DNA of 64,000 nt, from the NCBI GenBank assembly GCA_016808115.1, contig JAEQBH010000884.1, forward strand, positions 186,001 to 250,000, in the 5' to 3' direction. A program made the translations under genes and the position numbers. The notes under the pieces were generated by a model that saw nothing but the letters and a program-made list of their open reading frames with translations, had not been told where the DNA came from and ran no database searches. This DNA is from Tetrastigma voinierianum (Eukaryota > Streptophyta > Magnoliopsida > Vitales > Vitaceae). Of this stretch, positions 50,850-61,785 are shown in pieces (the stretch's first letter is position 1; every line of letters begins with the position of its first letter).

Positions 50850-51973
50850 ACTCCTATCTCTCTAGGGTGCCCCAGTGCATATGAAATGCATTGTGATGCC
50901 ATTTCAATAACTCATATAACACATGAAATATATCCCATTACATATATTCACATAAAATTTAAATCACACAATCATGTTGTGTAATTTCATTTCCCTCTAA
51001 AATTATTAGCTCACTTGGGCTAATGATCAAACATGAAGCAATTCAACTTGAATCCTCGATCGAAACACATTTTCACCTGAAAATATATTTTAGGAACATT
51101 TATTTGAGCAGTAAAAACCCTCGATTCTTGTTCCTATCAAAACTACAAATTATCGATTCGGCTTTGTGAACTTTGTATTTCTCGGCGATTCGGCCTCATA
51201 TTAAAGCATACATTCACCAGCACACATTTCACCATGGCACTCGAACGGCAGTGGGCGGTCGGCGGAGGCTTGTCCACGTGGGTTTAAAAAATCTAACACC
51301 TGGTTCAATTTAGAAGCAGAATTAATGGCCCTCGACCTCATTCAACTCAAGCATTAACATATCTGTGAAGAATAGAACCTAAGTAGGGAGAAACCCTGCC
51401 CTGCCGGAGTTTGAGAAAGCTCCACAGCAGATACCACGAAGCCCTCTCCCGTGATGAAACGAGCCTCCTTCTTGTCTAGAAGGCCTATGACCAGTCGGAT
51501 CGCGTATTTCTAGAAGAGGAAGACTCTTTCTAAAAAACGCCATTTAGTTTACGGATTTCTGCCACGTTTTCTTTTCTCCTTTTTCAAATGGAGAAGGTCA
51601 ACATTCACTTTGTCTTATTATCATTTAAAATGAGAATTCAAAACAAACCATTATATCCCTCGTTTCCCGATTTGACATTGTACTATCTCATTAGTCCATT
51701 TTCATCATTCTCATACCACTTATGGTACGCAGGTACTTGTTATATGTGACTTTCGTGGCATTGAAATCACTACGGCCTTTGTACGATCGCCGAGAAAAAG
51801 CGTGTCAACTCAGTATGCCGAATTCTCTGAAATTTTACGTGCTGGCGAATTTAGCGAGACAATTCAATGGTGAAAATCTGTTTCGTCGTCAGAATCGGAA
51901 GAATAAATTTCGGTTTTTACCTAAATTACAATTTTCTTAATTTTCCAGAAGTGGAATTTCTCTGAGTCTTACA

Positions 51974-51992
51974 TTCTCCTCCTTAAAGGAAT
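51974..51992 (-). other. Polypurine tract of the chromovirus
   Basis: On the minus strand CCTTTAAGGAGGAG is followed within two bases by the LTR start TGTAAGAC. This is the plus-strand primer site usual in Tekay/Del-type gypsy elements. Confidence 0.85.
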
Positions 51993-52071
51993 TTAGTCCC
52001 AAAGTCGAACGTTACAATCACTCACATGCGTAGTAAGTGCTCTACCATGCATAATGGAGTCATTTTAAATC

Positions 52072-55000
52072 TTAAGCGACCCCAAACCACGTACCTTCGT
52101 ACATGAGAGGGATGGGTGGCTCAAGCATCGTGTCTCGTAGCTCCCACGTGGACTCCTCCACTCCATAGTGCCTCCATAGTACCCTCACTAGCCTCACGGT
52201 CTTGCGTCGCAAAACCTGATCACGGTTATCAACAATGCACACTGGTCCCTCCTCGAAAGGTCTCGTCAGGTGTCAACCTCGATGTCCCCGATCCACCATG
52301 AAATTTGGATGCGGAGTATATTTTTCGAGCATGGAGAAGTGAAACACCTCGTGGACACGTACATGTTGGGCGATGGCGTTCATGGGTACTCAACGGTGCA
52401 CACCTCTGGGAAGTATCTCGAAAGGTCCAGTGAACCTCGATAGCTTCCACGCTTAGAACGACCAGCTCCTCCAGAAGGCATCTCACCTTGAGCGTGATCC
52501 CCAACCTCGAACTCTAAGGGTCGACATCATACTGTCGCTGCTCTACATCGGCTGGCGGAAGTGAGAGGCTTATTTGTATTATCAAGCTCACCTTCTCGGA
52601 GGGTGTCTCTAATCAGATCGGGACCGGTGATAGAGCTCTGTCCCGCTGGTCGACATATAACGATTGATCTGGCCTCTATACAATGCATAAATGCGGTGCC
52701 ATGCGTATGCTCGCACAGTACTTCAGTGATGTAAAATGAGTCAGCCACAAGGAAAATGTTATCGAAGTGTGCTTATGATCCGGGGTGTATGCTCGTGTAT
52801 GTCTGTGCTCTGTATAGTCTCTCGGGTAGACCGTATGTGCGAGGGTGGAACTTGTACTCATCGTCGGTAGTGTGCCCATAGCCTTTGAAAACTCTTCGAG
52901 GTGTGCCGTTGCCTGGTCCACTATCGAACCACTTATGGATCACGGTGCTCAAGTGGCAATGGACTATATCTCGAATGTATAGCCAGGCAAAATCTCTCAG
53001 GCGAGTTCATCACTTGTAATGAAAATGTCTTGGTAGTGAGCGGTCCACTATCACCCATCTGCGCGTCGTAGCCTGTTTGCATCAGTGCAAGTGTGTCACA
53101 AAGTCCATCGTGAGCGTGCTCCACTTCCACTCATTACCTCGATGGTGAAGTATCCTGGCGGCTTGGTGCTCGTATCTTAACCGGCTAACATGTGGTTTTG
53201 TCGTCCGAACAAAGTCCCCTCGTGTCTCTTCATCCCTCTCGGTGAATGCCGGCGGTAAGATCTTGATACATCTTCGTGCCACCTGGATTCACGGCAAAGC
53301 GAGAGCAGTGAAACTCCTTGAGAATCTCCTCTCTCAAATCGGTCGGCGGGAACCCTTGCCCACATCCCTATCGAAGTACCATTTAGTGAACGGTCACGGC
53401 CCCTCGTCACCAGTGCACAGTACTCGGTCACGATGGACACTATCTCTGCGATCCACATACTTTGGGACTCAAATCATTACCTTTCAGCCGTGAGGCAGTG
53501 TAGCCAACCCAAAAACCACAGTACCACAGTGCGCTCGTCTTTGTAGTGTTGTCCCCTGAGTCTCAGGCATGTGGCCTCAGAAGCTATACTAACTGACGTT
53601 CCTAGTGACTTAGGCGAGGTGCATGACCTGTTTGCCTGCAGGATGGTAATGCAAAGTGAAGTCATAATCCTCTAGGAACTCCATCCATGCGTTGCCTCAT
53701 ATTGAGGTCTGGCTGGCATTGAAAATATACTTAGGACACATGGTGCAGTACACCTCGAACTCCTCGTAGGTATAAGTAGTGGCGCCCGAATCTTCAAAGG
53801 CGAAGACTACGTGTGACACTCCGTGTCGCGTGTGGGGTAGTGCGCTTCGTGATTCTTCAAGCGCGAGAACAAGCTACTACCCTCCGATTGCATCAAACAC
53901 ATCCAATCCATTTCGAGCATCCTGATACATTGTACCCACATCCCCAATCGGAACTATCAAGATGGGGTGAAGTAGTCTCCTCTTGACTCTGGAATGCCTC
54001 CTCGCATCAGTCATCCCGATCAAACTTGACCTCCTTGAGATTTGAAACCTAGTCTTTGAGTCTTTTACTATCTTGGAGAGAATCCTCAATGAATCTCTGT
54101 AATACCCAGCCAATCGAAAACTACGTATCTGGCTGACTTGACTCTCCCAACTCATCGCACCTCGACCTTCTGCAGGTCGTTGGCCTCGATGAGCACCACG
54201 TGTCCAATCTCACCTCGATGGCAGAACTCGCGCAGACTTGGCGTCTGTTTGATGGTCTCTCAACAAGCGTAACGATCCTCAGTGATACACAAATGCTCTA
54301 CTCACGGTGGGGTAGATCGAATGTCATCACAGACTACGATAAGTTGATCTAAATAGGGTTGGAATATCTATGCATGAGATCCATTAATCTTGTTGGCGCG
54401 ATCGTCGTCAGAAGGGGCATCATAGTAAACTCGAAAGTGCCCATACTTGTGATCCTAGCCATTTGTCTTGGGGATATCTGTATCACCCAACCCTCAAGTT
54501 GATGGTAACCGGTGACGAAAGGTGCATCTTGGAGTGAACTAAAGCTCCTCTGCTTGATCAAACAATCGTCGATCCTCGAGTAATGGAGTGCGATTGTTGA
54601 TCGTAACATTCAGAAATTTGTTGTTAATCAATGCACGGTCGAAGAGGTCTTGTCCTTCTTCTTATGAATAGAGAAATAGGAGCGCCCAGTGAGTGGTGCT
54701 CGGTCACAATGAACCCCTTGTCCAATAGCTCTGTGTGGACTACGAGTTCCTATTATTTGGTGTCATCTATCTTGAGTCATAGAGATGGGTGAAGTACCGA
54801 GGGTGTAACTTTCGATCTAGAAGTCTACTACCCTCTGTGGTAGTCGGTAGCTCATCACGGAAAAACATCCACATACTCGCATCTTGTTTCGAGGGTAGAT
54901 CTAAGTACGGGTCTCTCCTCGTCCTCCGGTAGGCTCGCTAGCTAACCATCTTGTCACTTATTTTTGGACTCATATCTTGTATGGGGCGAATGTCATGCTT

Positions 55001-56616
55001 GTCTCCACGAAACACCACCACAGTGCGAGTCTGCGCGCGTGTGGCGGTAACCTCCCTGCGCTCACGATCGATAACGACCTGTGTTTGTCGTGATCCATCA
55101 GGGATGACATCGAACTACGACATATCCGTGATCCTCGAGTCCACTTGTAAAGTAGGAGTCCCCGAGATCTCCATTTCGCAACCTTGACATATCATCTTAT
55201 TCTCGCCCCATCCTTGAGGGGAGAACTCTCACGTCTAAGGCTCCTCAGGTCTCGACCTACAAAAATGACTCGATCCTGTGATGCGACAATGAATGAATGC
55301 GAGCTTATCATAATCAAATAACACTCTAGCCCATAGGCGAGATAGAAAAAGCGTACGCTGTATAATTGGTTGATCTGTTGACTCAGCCTGCGGTGTGACG
55401 GTGTGAACACGCCCACTGGTTGATGTCGGTGCACGGCGGGCCTCGTCCTGCCTTGCCTCTGCCCATACTCGGCCTCTCGGGCCTGCTGTGAAATGTGGGG
55501 TGCCGGGTGGCTCCACTGAGCGGGGGGCGGCCCCTCGAGCTGTGCAGTCTTGTGGAGGAACATGCTGTATCCTCTCTTGTCCTGCTTCTTGGCGGGACGT
55601 GCTGTCCCTAGCTCCCCCAGGATCCTTGTCTTTGGGGCAATCCCTCCTCATGTGTCCAGTGCATTAACGATGGTAGCACACCATACATCACTTTGACAAA
55701 CCTTCTCATCGTCACTGGCGGATGGCCGCGACTACGGAACCTCGCGAACTAGAGCTCTCTTATCTTTCTGGGCGGAAGAAAATGTTGTCCTTCCTCTTAC
55801 TACCAACACTCGCATCCAGAGTGCTCCGTGCATCCTCACATCTCTCTCGTGGTGGGGCTGTCGACCATGGAATCCGTATCACAGCCAGGCGAAGTCCTAC
55901 AATCCTACCGAATGGTCCATTCTCGAATCTTCTCACCTTGGCGGTGGGGTGGCGCGTAATCATCGACAAATCCGGGCTAACTCTGTGAATCTAGCCACCT
56001 AGTCCATCACGATCCTTAAGCCCCCTGCTTCCAACTCTAGGAACTCCACGAGCCTTCGCATGCCTCGCGGTCTACGGAAAGTACTTACCCATGAGCGACT
56101 CACGGGAGACTACGCCCATCATAACCTGCAAGTCTCTGAAACTGGCCCATCTCCATATGCAGGACCGCCTCTAGGTGGAGATGGGGCTAACTTGATCTGG
56201 TCGTGACCGGGTGATCTCCATAGCCTCCAGTACGTTCTCGATCTGCATAAACCAATGGTCTGCCACCATCGGGTCTCCTCCCCCTATGAATGTCGAAGGG
56301 TGGTGCGCTCTAAGTCTCTGGAGGTTACTAGGACCTCCCTGACTACCTTCTATGCTAGCATGTGCGATAGCAGCTGCTGCAACACCTACAAGCTCAACAA
56401 AGGCTTCATTGTCGGAAATGCGTGGCTGGTCAAATGTCGGTGGTGCACGACCGGTCTCCAGATGGACATCCTCTACGTCATAAATCACCTGTGGCCGTCC
56501 CTACGCGATCAACATGGCGGGTTGGGGAAATCTGTCTGATCATCTACAGGCGCGTAAATACGACCAGAGACATAATCATACACATAAATCGGGGTGTATA
56601 TACATTGTCCTTGCAT
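52072..56616 (-). pseudogene. Ty3/gypsy chromovirus gag-pol (Tekay/Del-like), degenerate
   Basis: The minus strand shows the full order with many stops and frameshifts. Gag: ATG at 56616 and, in 56488-56171, HHPSTFIGGGDPMVADHWFM. A zinc knuckle near 55690-55640 (CTGHMRRDCP, with one Cys changed to a stop/Arg region). Protease near 55340-55290: the expected D-S/T-G is replaced by FDYDK, so it is dead. Reverse transcriptase in 54609-54300: FSSL, GYHQL, MDLM; the YxDD region is damaged. RNase H in 54155-53600: SFRLAGYY, ILIVPIGD. Integrase about 53460-52600. Chromodomain-bearing tail about 52430-52072 (HEVFHFSMLEKYTP; VLRRKTVRLVRVLWRHYGVE; then WELRD). The chromodomain and LTR/PPT type place it in the Tekay-like chromoviruses. 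It cannot encode working proteins. Confidence 0.85.
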
Positions 56617-56819
56617 TCTGAGGTGATGTAGAACAATTAATTTACATTTAAAATATTGTTTTCAACAAAATTTTATTTTGAAAATTTTCATTTTGAAATT
56701 TTATTTTTAATTTTGTCTAATTACAGTTGATTTTATTTTATTTTTATTTAATTTAATAATTTTTTTCGAAAATTTTGATGAGCAGTGTTCATGGCGGGTT
56801 CCGCGAACAATGTCAAAAT

Positions 56820-57112
56820 TTGACTCGAGAGCAAGTCTTGAAGTGGCAGGCGCCAAGCAGTGGAGTGCACGAGTGCGGCCCGCGAGCCAATGGCATGCCC
56901 GGCGCGCGCCTGTCGGGCCCGCGGCTCCCTGTCGAAGCCTGCGCGCCACAGTGACGCCTGCCAGAGCATTTCGTCGCCCCGCAGCCCTCTTTTGCCGCCT
57001 CGCCTGCGCGCTGTGGCGCCCTGCCCAGCGCCCTGCTGCTGCGCCACCTTGAGCCAGCCAGCCAGATGTCGTGCTGGTGGCCAGATGTGTGACCTTGTGT
57101 AGCGACACGATC
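56820..57112 (-). other. GC- and CpG-rich leader segment of the chromovirus
   Basis: About 290 bases rich in GCGC, CCCGC and CAG/CGC words between AT-rich blocks. It lies between the primer-site-like sequence and gag, so it should be part of the element's transcribed leader. Open frames on both strands here are a GC effect. Confidence 0.6.
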
Positions 57113-57125
57113 CAATGACCCTCGC

Positions 57126-57140
57126 CTAACGCCCTGATAC
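57126..57140 (-). other. Possible primer-binding site remnant
   Basis: The minus strand reads TCGTATCAGGGC, two or three changes from the TGGTATCAGAGC site (initiator Met tRNA) used by most gypsy elements. If right, the region 57145-57395 would belong to the LTR end. An alternative LTR end is at 58272, so this is tentative. Confidence 0.35.
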
Positions 57141-57144
57141 GATT

Positions 57145-57395
57145 TTTGTATTGCAATACAAAGCGACCGCTTTTCTACGCAATACAACTCCTCCCGACTG
57201 CTTGATACAAACGATGTATTGCAATACAAAGAACTCGACCTACTCTACCGGCTGCGATACAATTACAACCTATGATACAATTTTCTGGTACGCGTCTGAT
57301 CAGCCACTCCTTGCAATACAATCTCAGCCTTGCAATACAAAATTTTTTTTTCACAATATAGTTGGGCAGTAGCCCAATTTCGTTCTGCAATACAA
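57145..57395. repeat. Array of TTGTATTG/CAATACAA palindromes and half-sites
   Basis: A perfect 18-base palindrome at 57145-57162 (half-site TTTGTATTG) and a 14-base one at 57215-57228 (TGTATTG/CAATACA). Half-sites of the form GCAATACAA or TGATACAA occur near 57179, 57203, 57248, 57269, 57313, 57336 and 57387. Spacing is irregular. Confidence 0.85.
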
Positions 57396-58271
57396 AAAAA
57401 AAATATTTTTTATTTATTTATTTATTTTCCATTATTATTTCAGACTAAAATCACAAAAAATAATAATAATAATTTATTTATTTTTCATTTTCTTGAACAC
57501 TCAAATAAATTTATAAAAATTCATTTTACTCCATTTTCTTCAATTTTACAACTTGTAAAATCTTATAAAATTGTTTTCTTCACCTCATAACCAAATAAAT
57601 TTATAAAATTTATTTTCTTTACTTTCTTTTTCCAGTTTTACACTCTAAAAAAATTTCTCCACCTTATACATATATATACCAGTATATATACATTTCTCAA
57701 TAAACCAAATAAATTGCTTAAAATTTATTTTGTTTATTATTATTATTATTATTTTCATTTAATTCTGGAAAATGATCCCAAATTTCCTCAAAGCCTCCTT
57801 CTATAACACTAACCCTAGTGTTCAACATCAAATTTATTAAAATTCGATTTCATTTCTCAATAACCAAATAAATTTATTCCAATTTATTTTATTTCTTCTC
57901 TTTGTTCCAGTTTTCACACACTGTAAAACTCCACCACCTTCTAACACATCTATGTGCTAAGTACTAAGCACACAACATCATAACATATCCTGAAACCATG
58001 TTATAAGCATCATTCACATAACATACAACTCATGTTATACAGCGATCACATCAAACTTACCATTACATCTGGTGTTTTATTCCGTGATTTCCTAGGTAAT
58101 CTCATACCTAAGCCGAACACGAGCCACGAGTGAGTGATGTTCTTGCTCGACTATGGCCTAAGCTCGAATCCTCCAATCTCTAGGTTTCCATATATCCATA
58201 TACATCAAACCGCAGTGGTGATGGATACGTAGGAAATTTCACTGGGGTATTATTCGGTATCTGCAAATTTA
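57396..58271. other. AT-rich segment between palindrome array and 5' LTR
   Basis: Contains runs of TTTATTTATT, AATAATAATAAT and repeated CCAAATAAATTTAT phrases (near 57508, 57590, 57705, 57862), so it is internally repetitive. No coding potential. Whether it is chromovirus leader, LTR or a separate insertion is unclear. Confidence 0.45.
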
Positions 58272-60232
58272 CGATCTCGCTATGACGCCCCAAATCCGGG
58301 GTGTCCGTTGACTACCCGTCAACTCGCGGAATACTCGTGGATGTCGGGTAACCTACCCGACACTCACGAAAATCGAGCAGAGTCTCGCTTTGTGCGGGAA
58401 ACTCTGCCGTATACATCATCGTCCCCGACATGATCCACGTGATACAAATATGGATAAGCGACCTCTTGGGCCCATACTACAATATCCATCATCATGCACA
58501 TCAACATATATCATGTTTCCGAAAGTTAAATGTTTACTCTTATACAACATGCTCATTAAAATACTCGAATTCTAATACATGTAAACATCGAGAAAAGACC
58601 TGAAGCCACACTCAGGCTTTCTTCTAAATCTTAGCCTCTAGATGACCGGAGTCTCCTCGTGCGCTCACATTGCTTTGAAAATATGTTCCCTTGACAGGGT
58701 GAGCTAATGCTTAGTAGTGGAATTACCCTAATTGGGCTACTCTCCACCTAAGTGCATATGCAATCTCCAGAAAATAAACACATATTCAATGAATGCATGA
58801 TCCACACTTGAATGTCTAACTTATCATCTCATATCAGGAGTCCTCCTTTAATTCCTCACACTAAGCCACGCAAGCTAATTTCAAACAAAGTTATTTGTTT
58901 ATATTTGTGATCTACCTAGATCTAGTGATGGATAGTCTCTAGATGTTATATTTAGTGGACTACCCTCGGAGTGTATGTGATTAGGCCGACTCAGACGATT
59001 GATATTTTATATGGACTACCCTCGGAGTATTATCAGTGGGCCGACTCAGACGATTGATATTTTATGTTTATTAGTCTACCCTAAAACGATTCTCTTGAAA
59101 CACCTCATGCACTATCTTATCTCTACAAGGTACTTGATGCGTATAAAATGCATTGTGATGCCCGTTTGATAACTATATAGCGTACAAATATATCCCCATG
59201 CATATATTCACATAATTTAAATCACACAATCATGTTATGTATTCACATTTCCACACTCGAAATTAGGCTCGCGGGCTGTGATCAAACACAGAACAATTCA
59301 ACAGATCACTCGATCAAACTTTGTTCCTTGGCAAAATATATATTTTAGAGAACCTTTGTTTGAGCAGTAAAACCCACCAGTTCTTTGTTCCTGTCAATAA
59401 ATTATCGGTTCACTTTGTGAACCGTATTTCGGCGATTAGGCCTCATACATCAAAGCATACATTCATAGCACATTTCACCATGGCACTCCAAGCGACGGGT
59501 GGACGGTCGCGGGCTTGTCCCACATGGGTTTAAAATCAACAGCCTCGGTTAGAGATTTGGAGCGAATCCGCTTTGACACCCTCACGTTATCATTCAGCTC
59601 AAACATTAACATGGCTCTTAAACAAAGAATAGAACCTAGAAGTAGGAGAAACCACTTACCTCTCGGAGTTTGAAACTCCTAAATCCGTACCACGCGAAGT
59701 CTGCGTAAATGTTCTAAGCTAACGTCGGCTGAAACCCGATCGGATCGCCGTATTTCTAGAGAGAAAGGAAACCTGCCATTAAAAACGCCATTTCGGTTGC
59801 AGATCCCTCTGCACGTTTTCTTTTCTCCTTTTTCAAATGGAGAAGGTCACTATTCCACTTTGTCTTATTATCATTTAAGACAAATTAAAAAATGACCATT
59901 ATATCCCTCGTTCAGTTTGACATTAAACCTTATCTCGATGCATTAATTTAAGTGTTCTTTTCATACCACTTATGTTTATAGTCTTGTTATATGTGAACTA
60001 AATCGCATCAGAAAATATTTCTGGCACGAAACGATCTTCGAAAAATGTCAACTCATTGTCTACGGAATTCTACAAAATTTTTGCGTCTTGTTAGATTTAA
60101 TGAGACGATTCCACGGTAAATCCGTTTAGTCATCAGAATCCAGAGAATTAAATTTGATTTTTTTATCAGTACAATTTTGTGGCAGTACGATTCAATTTTG
60201 CGAAATTTGAATTTAAGGTCTTCTGTTATACA
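58272..60232 (-). mobile_element. 5' LTR of the chromovirus
   Basis: The minus strand starts TGTATAACAGAAGACC at 60232 and reaches GGATTTGGGGCGTCATA near 58272, resembling the GGGGCGTGACA ends of other LTRs here. It is similar over about 1.7 kb to the interrupted 3' LTR, with many indels, so the insertion is old. The exact inner end is uncertain (see the primer-site entry). Confidence 0.7.
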
Positions 60233-60479
60233 CTCTATGTTTGTTTCTTAATCAAATACACATTTAATCATCACATTATCAACAAAATATACCAATAAAA
60301 CAAGCAATTTAAGAAATTTTTAACAAAAAACATTCAAATGTAAAAAGGTTATCTACTATGAAGTTGAATGAAGTATTAGAAGAGAAAATATGGAGTAAAA
60401 ATCAATTGATTTCCAAGCCATAATCGATCGTCGGCAAAGGAACAGTGAAGAATATGAGAAAAATAAGAAAAATAGGGGA

Positions 60480-60710
60480 GGAAGAAAGGTTTGGCATAAT
60501 TTTAATACCCAATAATATCGCTATTCAGGATTTAGACAATTAAAATTTTTACAAATGAAGAAACTACTGTTTAGGATAATGACATTTATCATGTTGTCAT
60601 TTATGCGGTCAAAACACACTGTTTTAGACAATAATTTCATTCAAAACTAATTTTATGAAAATTTTTTTTTTTTTTTTAAAAACACTATTTTAATCCAAAA
60701 CTCAATAAAT
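60480..60710 (-). repeat. Repeat R1, partial copy 2 (inverted)
   Basis: The reverse complement begins GAGTTTTGGATTAAAATAGTG and continues through CCTAAACAGTAGTTTCTTCA, matching the first about 230 bases of R1 at 28665. It faces the third copy at 61184 head to head. Confidence 0.7.
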
Positions 60711-61183
60711 AGTCAGGGGGTCTGCTCAAGAGTAGTTGTTAGGGGCAAGAGAGTTGGTGAATTAGTTGGGAGTTATGAACAATATTCTAAAACCGCCAAT
60801 GACTTCTCTGGTTGAGACTCTGACAAGTCGTGTAGTCATTGCAGAAGAGAATAATGGGAAGGAGATGCCTTCTCTGACCAAACACCCCCCCAGACAATTT
60901 CCGGTTCAAATTAGACCACCCAATTGCCAAATGTTATGTGATAGTTGTGGGATAATTAATGCTAAAATCAACTGCTCCTGGATGTGATTGTTTGACAAAA
61001 AGGGGAAAAAAAAAAAGAATCATTAATCTGAGAATGGTGAAGAGACATGACTATGGAGGTAGGTGGATGAATTCATCACCACAGAAGTATAGCCTTGGGG
61101 AGATTAATGTATATGTGTTCTTAGTAACAGCTGTTCAACTAGTGGGCTCTCTTCACTCCGGAGTTTGGAGGACCAAATTAAAG
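60711..61183. other. Unique segment between two head-to-head R1 copies
   Basis: About 470 bases with better base balance than the surroundings. It contains a plus frame (60766-60987, 73 codons; MGVMNNILKPPMTSLVETLT...) with no similarity I recognise. It has a C run at about 60886-60893 and an A run at about 61005-61016. It may be a captured genomic fragment or the unique part of an element bounded by R1. Confidence 0.35.
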
Positions 61184-61785
61184 GAGTTTTGAATTAAAAT
61201 ACTCTTTTTAAAAAAATAAAACACGAAATTAGTTTTGGTATTGTCCAAAATAGTGTCATGTGGGCAGCAACAACTAAAATGCCACTGTTTGCCCAGAAAA
61301 GCGGTTTCATCATGTTAAAATTCATTTGTTATTTTTGTGGACAACGGTTTTATCATTTTTAAAACTTCAAGTGTGGTTATTTTTAATAAAGGTTTTACCA
61401 TATTTTCTTATTCAGTATAGTTATTACGAACAAAGGGTTTCACCATTATTATTATTATTATTTTCACATCAAAACTTTTTACATCAAAAACTTATTTAAA
61501 AAGGTATTAAAACGAAAATATTTTATTTGATAAATTAATATTTAAATAATATATATTTACTATTTGATATAAAAAATAATTTTATTTATCAATACAAATT
61601 AGCACAAAATTTATTTATTAATTCAACTATATTTGTGAATATTTTTAAATTTTCATAACAAGTACATCTAAGGTAACCTTAAATTCCAAATAGACCTGTA
61701 AGTTTTATTTTAAAATAATTGTAAGTTTTTTTTTTATTTCACATATTGTATCCAATTGTGTATATTATCATTTTAAAATACTGCA
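61184..61785 (+). repeat. Repeat R1, copy 3
   Basis: About 600 bases colinear with 28665-29325: GAGTTTTGAATTAAAATACT, GCGGTTTCATCAT, TTAATATTTAAATAATATAT, ACTATTTGATATAAAAAATA, TATCAATACAAATTAGCA and the GTGTATATTATCATTTTAA end. It is followed within about 170-560 bases by a plant-mobile-domain remnant. Confidence 0.75.

Larger units (their letters stand above)
47830..51973 (-). mobile_element. 3' LTR of the chromovirus, interrupted and truncated
   Basis: On the minus strand it starts TGTAAGACTCAGAGAAATTCC at 51973, directly after a polypurine tract. It is similar along its length to 58460-60232: both contain ATATTTTAGAGAACATTT-like, TTCACCATGGCACTC, GACAGGGTGAGCTAATGCTT and GGGCCCATAC phrases. 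Another solo LTR interrupts it (48434-50849). Similarity to the 5' LTR fades at about 47830, so its end is probably lost. Confidence 0.75.

Noticed and set aside
56707..57229. Ala/Arg-rich frames of 80-149 codons on both strands
   Set aside because: GC-rich leader segment; open frames on both strands and no conserved domain.
49351..57395. CRISPR-like arrays
   Set aside because: Repeats are palindromic and directly adjoining or irregular, without unique spacers, and the context is a plant retrotransposon.
58272..58330. TGACGCCCCAAATCCGGGG as the start of a plus-strand LTR
   Set aside because: It also reads as the minus-strand end of the 5' LTR; similarity to the 3' LTR on the right side favours the latter, though not decisively.
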